Below, piece after piece: positions 22,701 to 35,672 of a stretch of 64,000 bases of DNA. The notes beneath the pieces were generated by a model, which was given only the letters and a program-made list of their open reading frames with translations, was not told where the DNA came from and did not search any database. Position numbers and translations under genes: made by a program. Position 1 is the stretch's first letter, and each line of letters opens with the position of its first letter. This DNA comes from Colletotrichum lupini. Lineage: Eukaryota; Ascomycota; Sordariomycetes; Glomerellales; Glomerellaceae. The DNA is taken from NCBI RefSeq assembly GCF_023278565.1, contig NC_064680.1, forward strand, positions 1,426,001 to 1,490,000, given 5' to 3'.

Positions 22701-24238
22701 CATTTGATCTTAGCACAATCTCGTCATCCACAGTGACAATTTTCCGATGTGTTCTAAAATCTAAACAAGATGAAATGATTCCCGCATTCCAACTCAATCG
22801 CCGGAAACTAATGGCTCATCATGGGCACCAATCTCGCGGCCCCCAATATCACCACACGGAAACCAGGTTACCCGCCGCGTGGCTTTGCCCTAGGGTCGAG
22901 GGGGCTCTTTCAAGGCATAGGCAAGCGGCAAGCAAGCCGCAAAACACCTCATCCCCCCGTACTCTCCCATTACTCACAGACGGCCGGCCACCGGAATCCC
23001 GGTCCCGGCATGATTGCGACAGGGAACATGGCATCAGAAGTGCCCCATCGTAGTGTCCGCCGTCTCATACGAGGGGGTAGGCCGCAGCTGAAAGCCTGGC
23101 ACAAAAAAAACCACAGGAACCGAAGAACATCCGCAAGGTGAAGGCTACGTAGTAGAGCAGAGTCAGAAACTCCACAACGCCCGGCGGCGCTCCGGGGAGA
23201 GACGGTTAACGGGCTGCTGAATTGCCGTCAATGGTTCGGCGGTGCATGCGACGGTGCCGCGGTGGTGTCCGATGGCTTCCGCTAGAACAAGACTAGAAGA
23301 TGGGAACACGAGTAGCTAGTGTTGCGCCTCTTTCGTCTCTTCATCTCGCAACCGCCACTTGACCCGAGGTTAGCTCTCTCCTAGTCCGCTCTTATTCTTT
23401 GTTTTTCTGCCCTCGGCGGTTCAACGCCTTTCGTCAGTGCCCAACGCGCGTTGCCGTTACGATCAGTACGCAGAATATCTGCAGAATGCTGAAGTCCGTC
23501 ACACAACTTGCGGGTAGATGACGAAGACAACAACGCACGGTGGAAAAGCAAAACTTGGCCGCTCTTTTTACTTTCAGGCTTTTTGCCTCCACTCGTTCTC
23601 CACAGAGTTCAAACCCTTTCAAACAAAGCCCCGATCCTTCATGGTGCATCCGGCGAGATACGATGAACCCCGGACGACAGGTCAGAAACATTTAATCTAT
23701 CACCGAGGAACCCTTACGAACCCCCCAAAGCTGGGGCAGAAAGGAGACAAAAGTATTGGGTTCTCAGGCCACATTTGCTCTGCTGGGTAGCATCGGAAAC
23801 CCTTCCAATAGACCCCCTTGGTCTTCCAGAGAAAGGTCGAGATCCGCCTATGGATGAATTGACCTTCCCCTGGAGTCCTGGGCCAGTTCGCGAATAATCC
23901 GACAAAATCCGGTCATTAAGCCGAGTGCAGGGCAGAGAGCCGAAGGATTCGGCCGGTTGCCAATATATGAGCAATGGAGATTGCCCACGATCCGCTGCTG
24001 CAGCCTGCATGAGAAGCGACATCAAGCGAGTTGTGAACACCCGAGCTGAGCCAACCCACGCGGACAAACCATACACATACGGATGCAGACTCAAGTGAAC
24101 AAGTGGTAGAGTCCATATTTTGCCTCTTCTCGAGTCATAATATCGGCAATCAGACCAAATACTCGCATCGCACATCTACCACATCTCAGTTTTCTCTTCC
24201 CCGTCCCAACTTTGATCGAACATTGGCCACCAATGGCG
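19767..24238. other. Long gene-poor region before the first RIP block
   Basis: About 4.5 kb of ordinary base composition. Many overlapping frames of 60-150 codons appear on both strands, but none carries a domain, a signal peptide with splice continuation, or codon use like the real genes. The left end holds the SDR promoter. I found no tRNA-like structure or CRISPR-like array. It may hold non-coding transcripts or old decayed sequence. Confidence 0.45.
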
Positions 24239-24243
24239 CGTCG

Positions 24244-24275
24244 TACGGCAGACTGCAAGAGGCACTCTGCTAAAA
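24244..24275 (+). repeat. Left terminal inverted repeat of the 24-29 kb element
   Basis: It matches the right-end repeat over 32 bases with a single C/T difference. It lies exactly where normal composition turns AT-rich. Confidence 0.88.
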
Positions 24276-27200
24276 CCGTTCTTTCTAATAGACCTACGGC
24301 TACTATAAATTTTAGGTATTAATAGCGTAACTTTTTTATATATATAAATAAATATTATAATAAATCCCGTATATTATTATAAAGAATTACTTATAACCGT
24401 AGGTAGTAGCGATTATATAAGGGTAGTTATATTACTTAGTAAAAATAGGGTAGCTAGGGGGTATATCCTCTTTACTAATTTCTATTATTAATTAATTTCC
24501 CTTTTCTCTTAACTAACCTAATATTCCTTAAGTAAAGTAAGTAATCTACTTACGCCCTTATAGTTACTTATTAGCGACTATATTTCGCTTTATTATATTT
24601 TATACTCTTTTTTATTTTATTTTTATTACTATTACCTAATTATATACGTAATTATAAGTAAAATATTTGCGATTTACTAATTAAAAATATTAATTAGGTA
24701 TAATTAGGTAATTTTATACGCAATTACTAGTGCAATTTTTACTAATTAATAATCATGCTTTTTTTTAGGCTAATATACGCGTAATTATAAGTGTAATTAC
24801 GCGTATATACCTATTTATAATTTAATTTTTTTTATTTACTTTTTTCTTTAGTATTAACTATTTACGTATATATATTAATAATTTGGTATAAGACACTCCC
24901 TTTTTTAATAATTGTATACGCTACATAATATTTATAATAAGTACTTAATATAGTGTTTTAGCCCGTATTAAGGGTATATAGCTCCTAACGGTCCCTATAT
25001 ACTAACTTACGTAATACCTTAACGACCTTATATTTTATAAAATAACCTCTTACCTTTTTATTAATACGTATACTTTTATATAATAGCTTCCTTACTATAT
25101 AGATTTTTATATTATTTATAAGCTCTTTATTTTTCCTTTCGAAGACTTTTTATTAAATCTATAACCTTAGTATTATATAAGTTAATATATACTACCTTAT
25201 ACTATTTAATATTATTATACTAACTTATATAATCTAGCCCTAGCGTTAAATTTAGCTTAATTCTAAAATTATTAAAAATAGCTATAATATACCCCTAGAT
25301 ATTACCGTAACTTATACTTAAGTTATTAATACTATTTAAACGATTATATATAGCAACGCTAAGATTAGTACCGACTCGTGCGCTTATTATAAGGCTAGAA
25401 TAAATATTTTTCTTAATTATGTTATTTTTATAAATAAGGGCTACTTTAATTATAACTATATATTTATTATATATAAATATACGCTCGTTATACCTCTTAT
25501 TATTATTTATACGTTACCCTATACTATTTTATATTTATTTATAATTTATTAACGGTTTATATTAGTTCGTAATATACTTATTAAGGTCGTTAAGTATAAT
25601 TATAATTATAAGGGTTATAATAAAGTCCGTATTAACGCTCTATTTAAGTCTCTAAGTATTATTCCCGCTATATACCTTTATATAATAATAAAAGCCCTTA
25701 AATAAGTAGCTAAATAAGTTAAAAATAATAAAAAAAGTATATATAATAATACATAGGATTATAAAGAGCGTTACTAACTTATATAAATTCTAAATAAAGA
25801 GTAATTAATTTAATATTCTTATATAATATAATATAGGAGTTTATATAAGTATATATTAAGATATAGTACGATTAAGCTTAATACCCGGGTAATAAGGCCC
25901 TTATAGAGTCGTAGGGTACTTATTAACTATAAGCTAGAGTATACGTACTTAATTTAGCTTATAAAAAGCCGTAACTAATTATATAAAAGCTCCCCCTAAA
26001 GTTTAACGTTTTTAATAAAATTATAGAATTCTTATTTATTATATATTATTGTTATCTACTTTTCTATCTTTTTTAGCATTATAAATCCTTATAAGCGTCT
26101 ATATTTCTATATATATATTTATAAAACCTTATAAATAAAAAGATACCCCTATATATTATTATAATTATATATAAACATTTACCCCTTACTTAAAATTTCT
26201 TTTTTAGTTTTTTATTTTATATATTACTACTTTTTTAAAATAGTATAACTACATATTAATCTTTTATTATATCGAATAATAATTATTATAAAGTTAGAAA
26301 GTAATTAGACTTATAATATAATTATTATATATATTCTTATAGTTTTTAATATTAGAATTATAAAGCGAACTTTTAAATATTAACTTACGAAATAGGACTT
26401 ATAATAAAAAGAGCGTACGGTCTTTTCTAAGGATTTATTAATTCGTATTTAAGAATTATTTTTCTAATAATACTTAAATAATAAAGATATTCTTTTTTAA
26501 CTCTAATTTAAAGGATTTATAATTACGGCTATAAGATTATTAATACTTCGTTAATAAAATTAGCTTTAATAATAATAAATACTAAAATAGCTCGTAATTA
26601 TATAATACTAATTAAAAAAGTTCTTTTTTAATATACTAAAAGTTACTCGCTATACTAAAAAGTATAATAAAGAGTATTTTTATATATAGGTTCGCTAATA
26701 AGCTTATATTATTAGTAAAGATAAACTTTATTTTATATATTATAAAACCTTTTTATAATAAGTTTAAAATTAGTTAAATAAAATAAGGTCCTATTATAAA
26801 GGGTTTACGACTCCTAGACTAAATTATATTTAGTTTTTAAATATATATAATAAGCTTTTACTATTTAAATTTGAAATTTATATTAATATGAATACTTATT
26901 TATAGTTTATTATATAGTTCTATATAGGGGTTTCTATTTATATATCCCGGAATATATTTATATAATATCTTATTATTATTCAATAACGGGGATTTATATT
27001 ATTATGAGTTCGTTTAGACCGAGGGAAAAAAACCGTTTTCATGTTTAGTATTTATTATTACTTTTTATAATACCGTTTAATAATAAAAAGTCTAATTATA
27101 TTCTATAATTACTAGATTTTTAATAAAAGTATTTATAATATTAAAATTAAAAGTTAGTAAAATCGTCTTTATTAAAATAGATTAGTATATTAGTAAGTAA

Positions 27201-29136
27201 GTAATATATATTTTAGTATATATGAATATACTTACGTTTATAAAAATACTTCCAACTACTTAAGTTCTAAAGGCTATTTTATATAAATATACTCTCTAAC
27301 TAGATTATACTTCTATTTACGTATATATTATTAATTCGTTCTAATTTTATTAACTTTATATAAATTTAAAACTCTTATTAAATTCGTTATGAAAAAGGTT
27401 ACTCTTATGTTATTTTTAATTAGCTATAGTAACTATATTATTAACCTACGTTACGAACTATATGAAACTTTATATAGCTAATTAACTAAAACTAAGTTTA
27501 ATAATTATTAAATGCTATTTAAAATAATAATAATTTAAATATATATTTTCCTTAAGCTACTTTATAAATTTATATTTTAATTATTAAGGGCTTCTTAATT
27601 ATATTAACTAAAAGTACGAAGTTTAGTAAGGTTAATTATTTTTATTTTAAAGCACATTAATATTTTTATATTTATTTAAAATAGTATATACGTAATAAGC
27701 TTCAACGAGAAGTTACTTTACTTAGTAAACTATAGGGTAGTATTATATAGGTTAAATAGAGATTAAAAAACTTTAAAATTAATCTTAGAATATTAAATAG
27801 CTTCGTAATTATAAGTAATACTAAGGACGAAGAGGAATTATAAATATAATTATAGTTTATTCTAAACTATTTATTAATAAGAATACTCGTTTTTATTTTT
27901 ATAGTATACTAAGTTATTTATTATTATAAACTTTATTTTTTTATTAAACTATTATAATCTCGTCTTTTTTATTATTTTTATTCTTTTTAACCTTCTTTTT
28001 TAGCCTTTACCTCCTTCTTAACGATCTTCTTTTTTTACTTAACTAATAATTCCTTTTTAATTTTTATTATTAGTTTAATACTATTACTTATTAAAAACTA
28101 TATTTTTAGAACATTTTTATATATTGTTTTATTTAAAGTTTTAATTATAATTAGCTTTATATAACCTTTTCCCTTTTTTACTAACTAAGGTTTAATAACT
28201 AATAACTTAATTTTAGTTTAAAAAATAAAAAAAAGTTAGTAATTATTTTTTTTATATAAGATCGTAATTTTAAAAAGGAATCTCTCTAAACTTATAGCTT
28301 TATATACTACTTTATAATACTCTAAAATATTATAAGGATTCTTTATATTAATTAAAAATACTATTTACTTTATTAAAAGAATTTACTAGTTTATTATAAA
28401 ATATAAAATAATAAATCGTATTATATTTTAATATAAAGTAAACGTTAAGAAGCGATTAAACTAAACTTTTTTAATAAACTTCTTAATAACTTAGATATTA
28501 ATATAAGTTATTACTTAGAAACTATTAAGTTCGTTTTTAAAAAAGGATATATTATATAATATAATAAAAATATTTATTATTAATAATTATTTTAGCTTTT
28601 GTTTCGTTTATTAAATACTTCGTTCCCGCTTTTTTAAGCTTATAAAAAGAGATTTTATTAATATTAAGGCTTATATATTTATATATTCTTATTATATAAA
28701 AAGGGTAAAGCTTATATAAATATTATTATTAATCGGTCGTTTTAAAATAGTTTTATAAAAAAGTATTATAAAGTCGATTAGTTTGGTAACGTTTTATATA
28801 GAGATTAGAAATTATTATAAATCCATATTATAATATTTATAAGCGAGCTATTAATTTAATAACTTAAGTAAAGAGTAATTTTTATTTATAAAAGGGTAAA
28901 AAGTAGTAATTACTTTTATAATAAAATTATAAAAAAAAAAAACTTTTGTATTAGGGTATAATATTATATAATTTTATATACTACTATATAGTTTAATATA
29001 TTACGAAATTAAAGTATTTCTTTAGCTATAAATCTTTATAACCCCTATTTATAGGTTATTATACTAATTTAAACCCTATCCTAAGTAGTAGGGTAACCGT
29101 AAAATACGATTTCTGCTTTGACATATGAAAAAAGTA

Positions 29137-29168
29137 TTTTGGCAGAGTGCCTCTTGCAGTCTGCCGTA
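29137..29168 (-). repeat. Right terminal inverted repeat of the 24-29 kb element
   Basis: It is the reverse complement of 24244-24275 apart from one transition. Normal-composition DNA resumes immediately after it. Confidence 0.88.
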
Positions 29169-29173
29169 CGTCG

Positions 29174-31032
29174 TGCCGGCTCAGACCCTCTAACCGTCCC
29201 CATTTTCAACTAATTACTCCACACACACAGCGTGCCGGATGTGCCACCAGGATAGGGATAGCACCGGCTAACTGCGACGCCATCTCTGCCCGGCCTAACG
29301 TCCCAAGGGGTAAAAAAAGGGACACACGCCCCCCTTCGTCTGTGTGTGTGTGATGAGCCTGTTACGTGCCTTGCGTGTCCGTCTTGGGGGCACGGGGGGC
29401 GGTCTTCCAGAAAGAAAAGAGGTTCCTTCGATGCGGTTACTGAACCTGCCACACCGAAACTCTGGCTCTTCTTCGGGCATTTCCTCCTGGTTATTTCGGC
29501 ATCTTGATGTGCTTCTGTGTGTGTGTCAAAGCTGGTTGCACCAGCACACCACAACTTACAAGTTGCTATTACCGTTCCTCGGGAACAATCAGCTTCGCCT
29601 CAGCTTTGCATTGCCGCGCCAGCCTCGGCCAGCCCCCGATTGTCGCACAAGCTTTTGCTGTGCCGTCGGCGATTGCCCACCGAGAAGAAAAAAAGTTCGA
29701 ATTCTTTCCATTGTTTGTTCATTTGGATCGAGCTACGCTACCGTGGTTCCGCAGTGGCATCGCGAGGAGGTATCCAGGCATGGCATCTCAATCCCGGTGG
29801 GATGCTGGCCCCTGCCACCGCATCTGTGATCTGGGCTCTCCTCTGCACAAAGCACGAGAGCAGGCCCCTCTTCCAGGGCAAGAGGTTCGAGGAGATTTTT
29901 CTCTCGCTGGGCCCCCCGGGTGTTGATCCTTGCGCTCACGATGCTCCCCGACCCTTGCTCGCCTTGGTTCGGCGACTGTGTCTGGGCCCCCCTTCCTGGG
30001 GTTTCTTTTCCCTCCCTGAAGATATGCATGTACGGATATGGGTGGATTTGTGTGGCACAGATGACGGGCCTCCATCCGCATACTCATCCAAGTCTCTCCA
30101 TGGGTTGTGCCCCTCGATCACTACTCACTGCAAGTCTGCAAGTCCGGTCCCCTACCCGACATGTGCGGCGCTCCAGACCAGTCGTGGCCTCGGTCCGCTG
30201 CCATGCCACGTTGACGGGGAGCCTCCTGCATGTCAGTGTATCACATTTCTCGCTTTCTCTCTCTGCGCAGGCCAGCCCTCGCCTGCCATATACAGCTGCC
30301 ATCCTGGATGAACCCTGGGCATTATCCCATAGCCGGAGCTGGGCACCAGGGTCCTACGCAGTATGTTTGTCCAGTCCGGTATTCCAGCCCATGGCCGAGT
30401 TCCCTCCAAACGTCGCCCTCGGTTAGATGTACCAGAGCCCACGCCGTCGTCCGGTCTCCGCCGCCGCCACCACCACTGAGACTTGCATAGTGCGTAGAAA
30501 CGATGGGGAAAGGGGCGCGCCGTTTGCTAAAACAGTTCAACAGCCGTGATGCCACCTTGAAGTGTAACGGCGACCACCGTGTGTCGAAACTAGCCCGCAC
30601 GCTACCGGCACACTGGTCTTGTGTGGCGTTGACCCCAAGTGGAACCGCCGCACCGCAGAAGAAGCTCCCTTTGCTGCATCGAGCATCATCTCCGCGTTGG
30701 CATGTCGCTACGTAGGAACCACGCAACCCATCCCGAGGAGCTCCCCCAAAGTGGCCTCTTCTGTCTTCTGCTTGTTGACTAAGACGGAGGGTGTAGAAGG
30801 CGTTTCACGACAACCTTAATCCCTCCCGTCCGCCCATCTTCCCACCCCTTTCACCTCGTGTTGGGAAAACCTTTGACGCCTCCGTCACGACCTACGACTA
30901 TTCGAATATGATGCTCACGTCATGTTCGAGGTGATACATATCTAGCTTGTACGACGACCCTGTTTTCTTCTCCCGGCCCTTTTCGAAAGAGGGGGGGGTT
31001 CTTCCTCATCTCTCACTTGGACATACCCAAAT
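29174..31032. other. Intergenic region between TIR element and receptor gene
   Basis: This GC-balanced stretch has a short GT microsatellite near 29340 and pyrimidine-rich tracts near 30470 and 30990. A 264-codon plus frame (29517-30311) is present but Cys/Pro/Ser-rich with no domain and no support. The right part should be the promoter of the CFEM receptor gene. Confidence 0.45.
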
Positions 31033-32599
31033 ATGAGGTTCATCTCTCTGTTCCTGTCCATGGCTGCGGTGCTCCATTGCGCCGCGGCCCAAGGCGATCC
31101 TGCTTCAGCTGTAGCATCGCTACCAAGATGCGCAGTAGGTTACAAATTGAAGACCATGAACTTGCTCGTGCTCTAGATACTAACTACACGACAGCAAGCA
31201 TGTCTTGTAACAGCGGTCCTCAACTCGCCATGCGCGCCGACCAACCAGACATGTATCTGCACCAATGCTCCTTTGCAGGTCGAAGTTGAAGCTTGTGTTC
31301 TACAGAACTGTACTCTTAGGAATGCTCTTAGTGAGTGGCCATGTCTTCCTTCAGATGCCAATGGGCGAATCCTCCCAAAGACCTGTCATCTAACCCGTCA
31401 CTCTCCCGCAGCAACCAAGAACATCACCCAGACGACATGTGGCGCGACACCGAGAAACCGCACGCCGATGTACAACACCATCTCTATCACCATGGGCTGC
31501 CTGTCTGGCGTATTCGTCATTATCCGCCTGGTACACAAAGTTTTTGCGACAATGGGCGACCTCGGCATGGACGACTGGTTCATTCTCATCACACTCGGCT
31601 CCGGCATCCCAGGAACTGTCATCAACACCCACGGGTTCGCCGCGAACGGCCTCGGCAAGGACATTTGGACAGTCTCATTCACTCAGATCAACGACTTTGG
31701 GTACTGGTTTTTCATCATGGAGCCAATGTATTTCGGCCAGGTGACGCTGCTCAAGATGTCACTTCTCTTCTTCTACATGCGCATCTTTTCGCAGAGCAGT
31801 ATCAAGAAGCTCATCTGGGGCACCATCGGTTTCAACGCAGTATTCGGCCTCACCTTCATCTTTGTCGCCATTTTTCAATGCCAACCGATCAGCTTTTACT
31901 GGACAAAGTGGGACGGAAACCGCAACGGACAATGCTTGGACATCAACGCCATCGCCTGGGCCAATGCTGGCATCAGTATCGTGTTGGACATCTGGATGCT
32001 CGCTCTGCCTCTATCTCAGATCAAGGGTCTGAACTTGCATTGGAAGAAGAAGATTGGCGTGGCCATGATGTTCTTCGTCGGCACCTTGTAAGTCTCCAAA
32101 ATGCGTCGATTCCCCTCTCAGAACGTTCTCTAACATGGGGGTTCCCAGTGTCACTGTCGTTAGTATCTTGCGCCTGCAGTCTTTGGTCGCATTCGCGAAG
32201 TCCCAGAACCCAACCTGGGATCAATTCGAAGTCGCAACCTGGTCCACCGTCGAGATCAACGTGGGCATCATCTGCGCCTGCATGCCCTCAATACGCGTCA
32301 TCCTCGTCGGCTTCTTCCCCAAATTGCTGGGCACGACACGACGCGGCACATCCGCAGCAGCCAAGTACTACATTCAATCGAGTGGCAACGGTCGCAGCAG
32401 GAACAGGACACTGGGCAACGATGCCAAGGTCAGGACCGTCGATCGCGACTCGGGGCTCTCAAGCAGCCCGAATGGCATCATGTACACCAAGGAGTACACT
32501 GTCGACTATCACGACGAGACGAGCTTGGTTCACATGCGCGAGCTGGAAGCGGGCAGCTCAAAGACAGGGAGAACGGGACGAAGTGGTTCCCCGTTCTGA
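31033..32599 (+). CDS. CFEM-domain Pth11-like G-protein-coupled receptor
   Basis: This is a plasma-membrane receptor of the Pth11 class, a family known in plant-pathogenic fungi for sensing surface cues and controlling infection structures. Exons 31033-31134, 31195-31330, 31412-32087 and 32149-32599 give 454 aa. The N-terminus is a signal peptide (MRFISLFLSMAAVLHCAAA) then a CFEM domain with its eight cysteines (PRCA, QACL, SPC, QTCIC, EACV, QNCT and TTCGA) split across the first three exons. Seven hydrophobic segments of the rhodopsin-like fungal integral-membrane domain follow, with DDWFIL after helix 2, YFGQVTLLKMSLLFFYMRIF, and FQCQPISFYWTKWDG. The cytoplasmic tail is Ser/Arg-rich, suited to phosphorylation. 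It lies between two RIP blocks and about 2.4 kb from a small secreted-protein gene. Ligand unknown. Confidence 0.93.
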
Positions 32600-35017
32600 T
32601 TTTCCTTGGTTATTTCTCCTTTGTCACTAGCGGAATTTTGGCTCGGAAGTCTGCGCTTGGAACGAGTTGTATGACACAATGTTTTTTTGGATACCACAAA
32701 TAGCGTGAGGGACTGCCAGACGGTATGCCCAATGGTAATTGACTTAATCGACTCACCGAAAGGTCTCCCTGCGGATGTGATGGCCCGAATTAGTGCGAAC
32801 ATGTTCCGAAAAGCAAGATCTTCGTTCAGCGGCGGTTGATCCATCAATGACAACCCGCTCGGACCCCTTCTTCTGATCGTGTGATTGAGATGGCCCCCCG
32901 CGTAAGCAGCGTCGCTAAACAAGCAGAGCTTCGGACTTGAGACTGAGAACGGGAATAGTGGCTTCTTGGCCGGCTATCGCAACCGAGTTCTCGACCGCCT
33001 CTTCCAAGTTCCTCTAACTCATCGTAGGCGGTTGAATCCATTTCGGATACCCTTCCAAGGTCGTTACCATTGTACAAGGGGCTGGTGGTTGTCTAAGGCC
33101 CCCAATGCCACCCATTTCCACTCGGAGAGATACCTCGACATTTGGCTCCGCACCCACTCAGCCGGATTGAGTCTTACCCAGGGCCATGAGCGGGCCGTGG
33201 GCGGATGCACTGTCAACGTGGTCTTGGCCTAGGAGAGATAAGCCCGCTGCCTGCTATCCGCTCTCGCCTTAGCCTCTTGCCTATTGTGGCACTCGTTTCC
33301 CTTCCTGAGCTTACGCGATATCTTGTAGCGATTGTACATGCAGCCGGTTTGGCTACGGTTTCGGGAAACGTTTATTCTCTCGTCCAAGTCTAGTGGGGGA
33401 GGTAGCCGATGGCTCGACGAGATAGAGGCGGCATCCCCCGCCAAAACCATCGGGCATTACGTTGAAGGCGGGAGTCCGCGTGGCGTATGGCATGCACAGC
33501 GTATGTTACTGGCCAATTGCAGGTTGAGCGACGAGATGTCCCCTTGCCAATGGCAGTTTTGCCCGGATCTGCATTGACGTGTCTCAGTGGGTTGCAGCCA
33601 GCAGTTGCCGACGTAACATGTGGTCAACCCTATGGAACCCCCTTGAGAAGCTACTGAAAATATGTGGATGGGGGTCTGGTGCGGTCTGACCGTTGCGGAT
33701 CGACATCAGGGGTTGGGAGTTTAAGCAATGACTTGAGACGATCTCGTCGTCTCTGAGACATCAAGTTGTTGAATGAGCCGGATAGGGCGCATACATATTA
33801 CTGTCAGTAACCCCATGCACATTGCGTCGAAGTCTTTGTGTAAGACTTATTTCAATGATCTGCGCTGAAACCTTGCGTGATAACTTGCTCTAGTCTTTGT
33901 GTTGGCAATTGCTCACATGATGAGAAGATCCAAGACTGTCGGATTGGAAGTCCAATTCGACCGCGGCATACAGCCGACTGCGCAGGGGCAAATTAGGGGC
34001 CCTATTTACGATTATCGTAGCCAGCCTAACCTACGGTTAGAACCTCCTTTTTATACTTACTACGCAGATATTTATATAGTTTAATTAATCTCTTCGTTAA
34101 CTACGGTTCGAACCAACTACCCTATAATAGGGATACCAACAGATAGGTCACCGTAATATCTCAAGGAAGCAAAACGTTTTCAAGGCCTATTAGATTTAGC
34201 TTGGAATCAAGAGACCTCATGAAACCACAGGAAAATTACAGGCTTTATAGAATGCCGGGAGCCGCCTTTTTTCATACATCGTGATCTCGTAAAGTACATA
34301 TAGTTTAGAGACTGCTTACCGCGTTCAGTCTCTCCAGTCCGCTACTACGTATATCTGCGCTTATCTAGTATAGTCTGGCTCTGCCAAACAAGCCCACAGA
34401 CAGCGTTTACCGAGTCTACACTTTTGCCTCCGAGAGGGACTTCAGTCAGCGGATAATATGGGCATAGATACACTCCTTCATAACCCCGATCTCCCTCTTT
34501 ATAGCTAACTGTTTATAAAACAAGCTCACTGAGAGGGTGAAGCTAGACAGATTATTGATAAATAACTTATTCCAGAAAACCCTTAATCTAAACATCGTAT
34601 CTAGAATCCTATCCCACATTCTCACTAAGTATTTTTTTCCGTGAAGAGATGGGACTGCCATTGGTAAAGATCCTGGATTTACCAAGTAGAAACAAGTTTC
34701 AGCCACATTTTGGCATTGGCGGACAGCCCAGTCTATTTGTGTCATGGTGTCACCGGAGAAGATTCGGCCTCAAGACAGGATGCTTAGAAATTTGCCGCTG
34801 CGCCCACACCTGCATTGGTATCAAATAGTTATCTTCTATGGTGGTATTGATAGTCGATACGATCGACCGGTCCAGCTTGGTAAGCCTCTTATCCCAATCC
34901 CCTTTGACGGCACGTACAGCATAGGTCATGTTCAGGGCCTTTATCCGCAAAGACCTTGATAACCCCCTAATTACTCTCCTAGCACCTTCTCCGTCAAGTC
35001 TTGCGCGATCGAGTAGC
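32600..35017. other. Gene-poor region with degenerate coding-like fragments
   Basis: The first kilobase is ordinary intergenic DNA. From about 34.0 kb composition shifts mildly toward A/T. On the minus strand, frames at 34446-34745 and 34750-34950 look like decayed protein-coding sequence (for example DWDKRLTKLDRSIVSTINTT), but I cannot name a family. The frame at 34750-34950 continues without a stop into the last exons of the secreted-protein gene at 35018. It may be a remnant of an old repeat or a host gene. Confidence 0.4.
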
Positions 35018-35496
35018 TTAGTCGCACTATGAAAAGTAAACAGCCATTCATTTGTCAGGGTCAGTGAACGGTAGCTTACGCAGTAGACAGACTAGGGGAG
35101 GTTGATCAGCATTCAAGTTCATGGATACGAAACAGCAAGGGATAACTTACACCTCCAGGGCAGTCCTGGTTGACATCCTCCCGATCACGAATGCTCTGGG
35201 GGGAGAAGCATGATCCGCGGAAAGTGGGGAACGCTGATGATTGTACGTTGAGGCACTTTGGTGATGATTAGATTTAAGTTGCTCAACAGAATGGCTGCAA
35301 CTTACGCAATAAGAGTTTGCTCCCTTTCCCTAGACGCGCATCGATGTCAGTGATCGTATTGTACTACATGTAAGCTTTGGACACTCACTTCACAGGTGTT
35401 TCCGCTGGCGAGACCTTGTCCACCGTTGCAGTACTTCTGCAAAGCACTGACGGCGAAAGCCTGAGCAAGCAGGGTGGTAATGACAGAAACCTTCAT
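35018..35496 (-). CDS. Small cysteine-rich secreted protein 2 (spliced, about 85 aa)
   Basis: No named family is recognised. I assemble exons 35496-35389, 35329-35306, 35255-35151, 35091-35080 and 35026-35018 (minus), all joined in phase 0 with donors GTGAGT, GTAAGT, GTAAGT and GTAAGC. The product has a signal peptide (MKVSVITTLLAQAFAVSA) and a mature part of about 67 residues with eight cysteines, C-x11-C-x8-CC-x14-C-x15-C-x6-CC, ending YCCD. The acceptor before exon 3 is AAAG rather than YAG, and the last exons are only 12 and 9 nt, so the 3' end is less certain; without the last intron the frame runs on to about 34750 and loses the eighth cysteine. A TATA element lies about 130 bp upstream, and a Copia element is inserted 177 bp before the ATG. 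An effector-like role is inferred. Confidence 0.72.
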
Positions 35497-35623
35497 GATT
35501 GTTAAGTGAGAAAGAATGTGTTGTAACAATGTTTCTAGATGGTGAGGAACAGGTCTCTGTAGTGCAGCGGCGAAAGGCGTGTTCAAATACCATCAAGGCT
35601 GACACTAGAGAGAACTCGGTGTC

Positions 35624-35631
35624 TATATATG
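35624..35631 (-). promoter_or_regulatory. Candidate TATA element of small secreted protein 2
   Basis: A TATATA-type motif on the minus strand lies about 130 bp before the ATG at 35496. The Copia 5' LTR begins about 42 bp further upstream, so the core promoter is intact but everything upstream of it is transposon sequence. Confidence 0.45.
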
Positions 35632-35672
35632 GCCTGAAACTGTGCGATCTGACTCGGGTTGACTTTTGAAAC

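Larger units (their letters stand above)
24244..29168. mobile_element. RIP-degraded element with 32-bp terminal inverted repeats (probable DNA transposon)
   Basis: The block is extremely A/T- and TpA-rich with stops in every frame, typical of RIP. Its ends are inverted repeats: 24244-24275 begins TACGGCAGACTGCAAG, and 29137-29168 is its reverse complement with one difference, a C/T transition expected from RIP. CGTCG directly abuts both ends (24239-24243 and 29169-29173), consistent with a 5-bp target-site duplication. The alternative is a TA target with CGTCG matching by chance. No transposase can be read by eye because the interior is too mutated, so the superfamily is open. The length of 4.9 kb is large for Tc1/Fot1 elements and may include nested insertions. 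Confidence 0.78.

Noticed and set aside
29338..29352. Short GT microsatellite
   Set aside because: Only about seven units in intergenic DNA, without further structure.
29517..30311. 264-codon plus frame upstream of the CFEM receptor
   Set aside because: Cys/Pro/Ser-rich with no domain, overlapping frames on both strands, and no sign of a promoter-intron structure.
34105..34114. GGTTCGAACC resembling a tRNA T-loop
   Set aside because: No matching acceptor stem, D-arm or anticodon arm could be placed around it on either strand; it is a simple palindrome.
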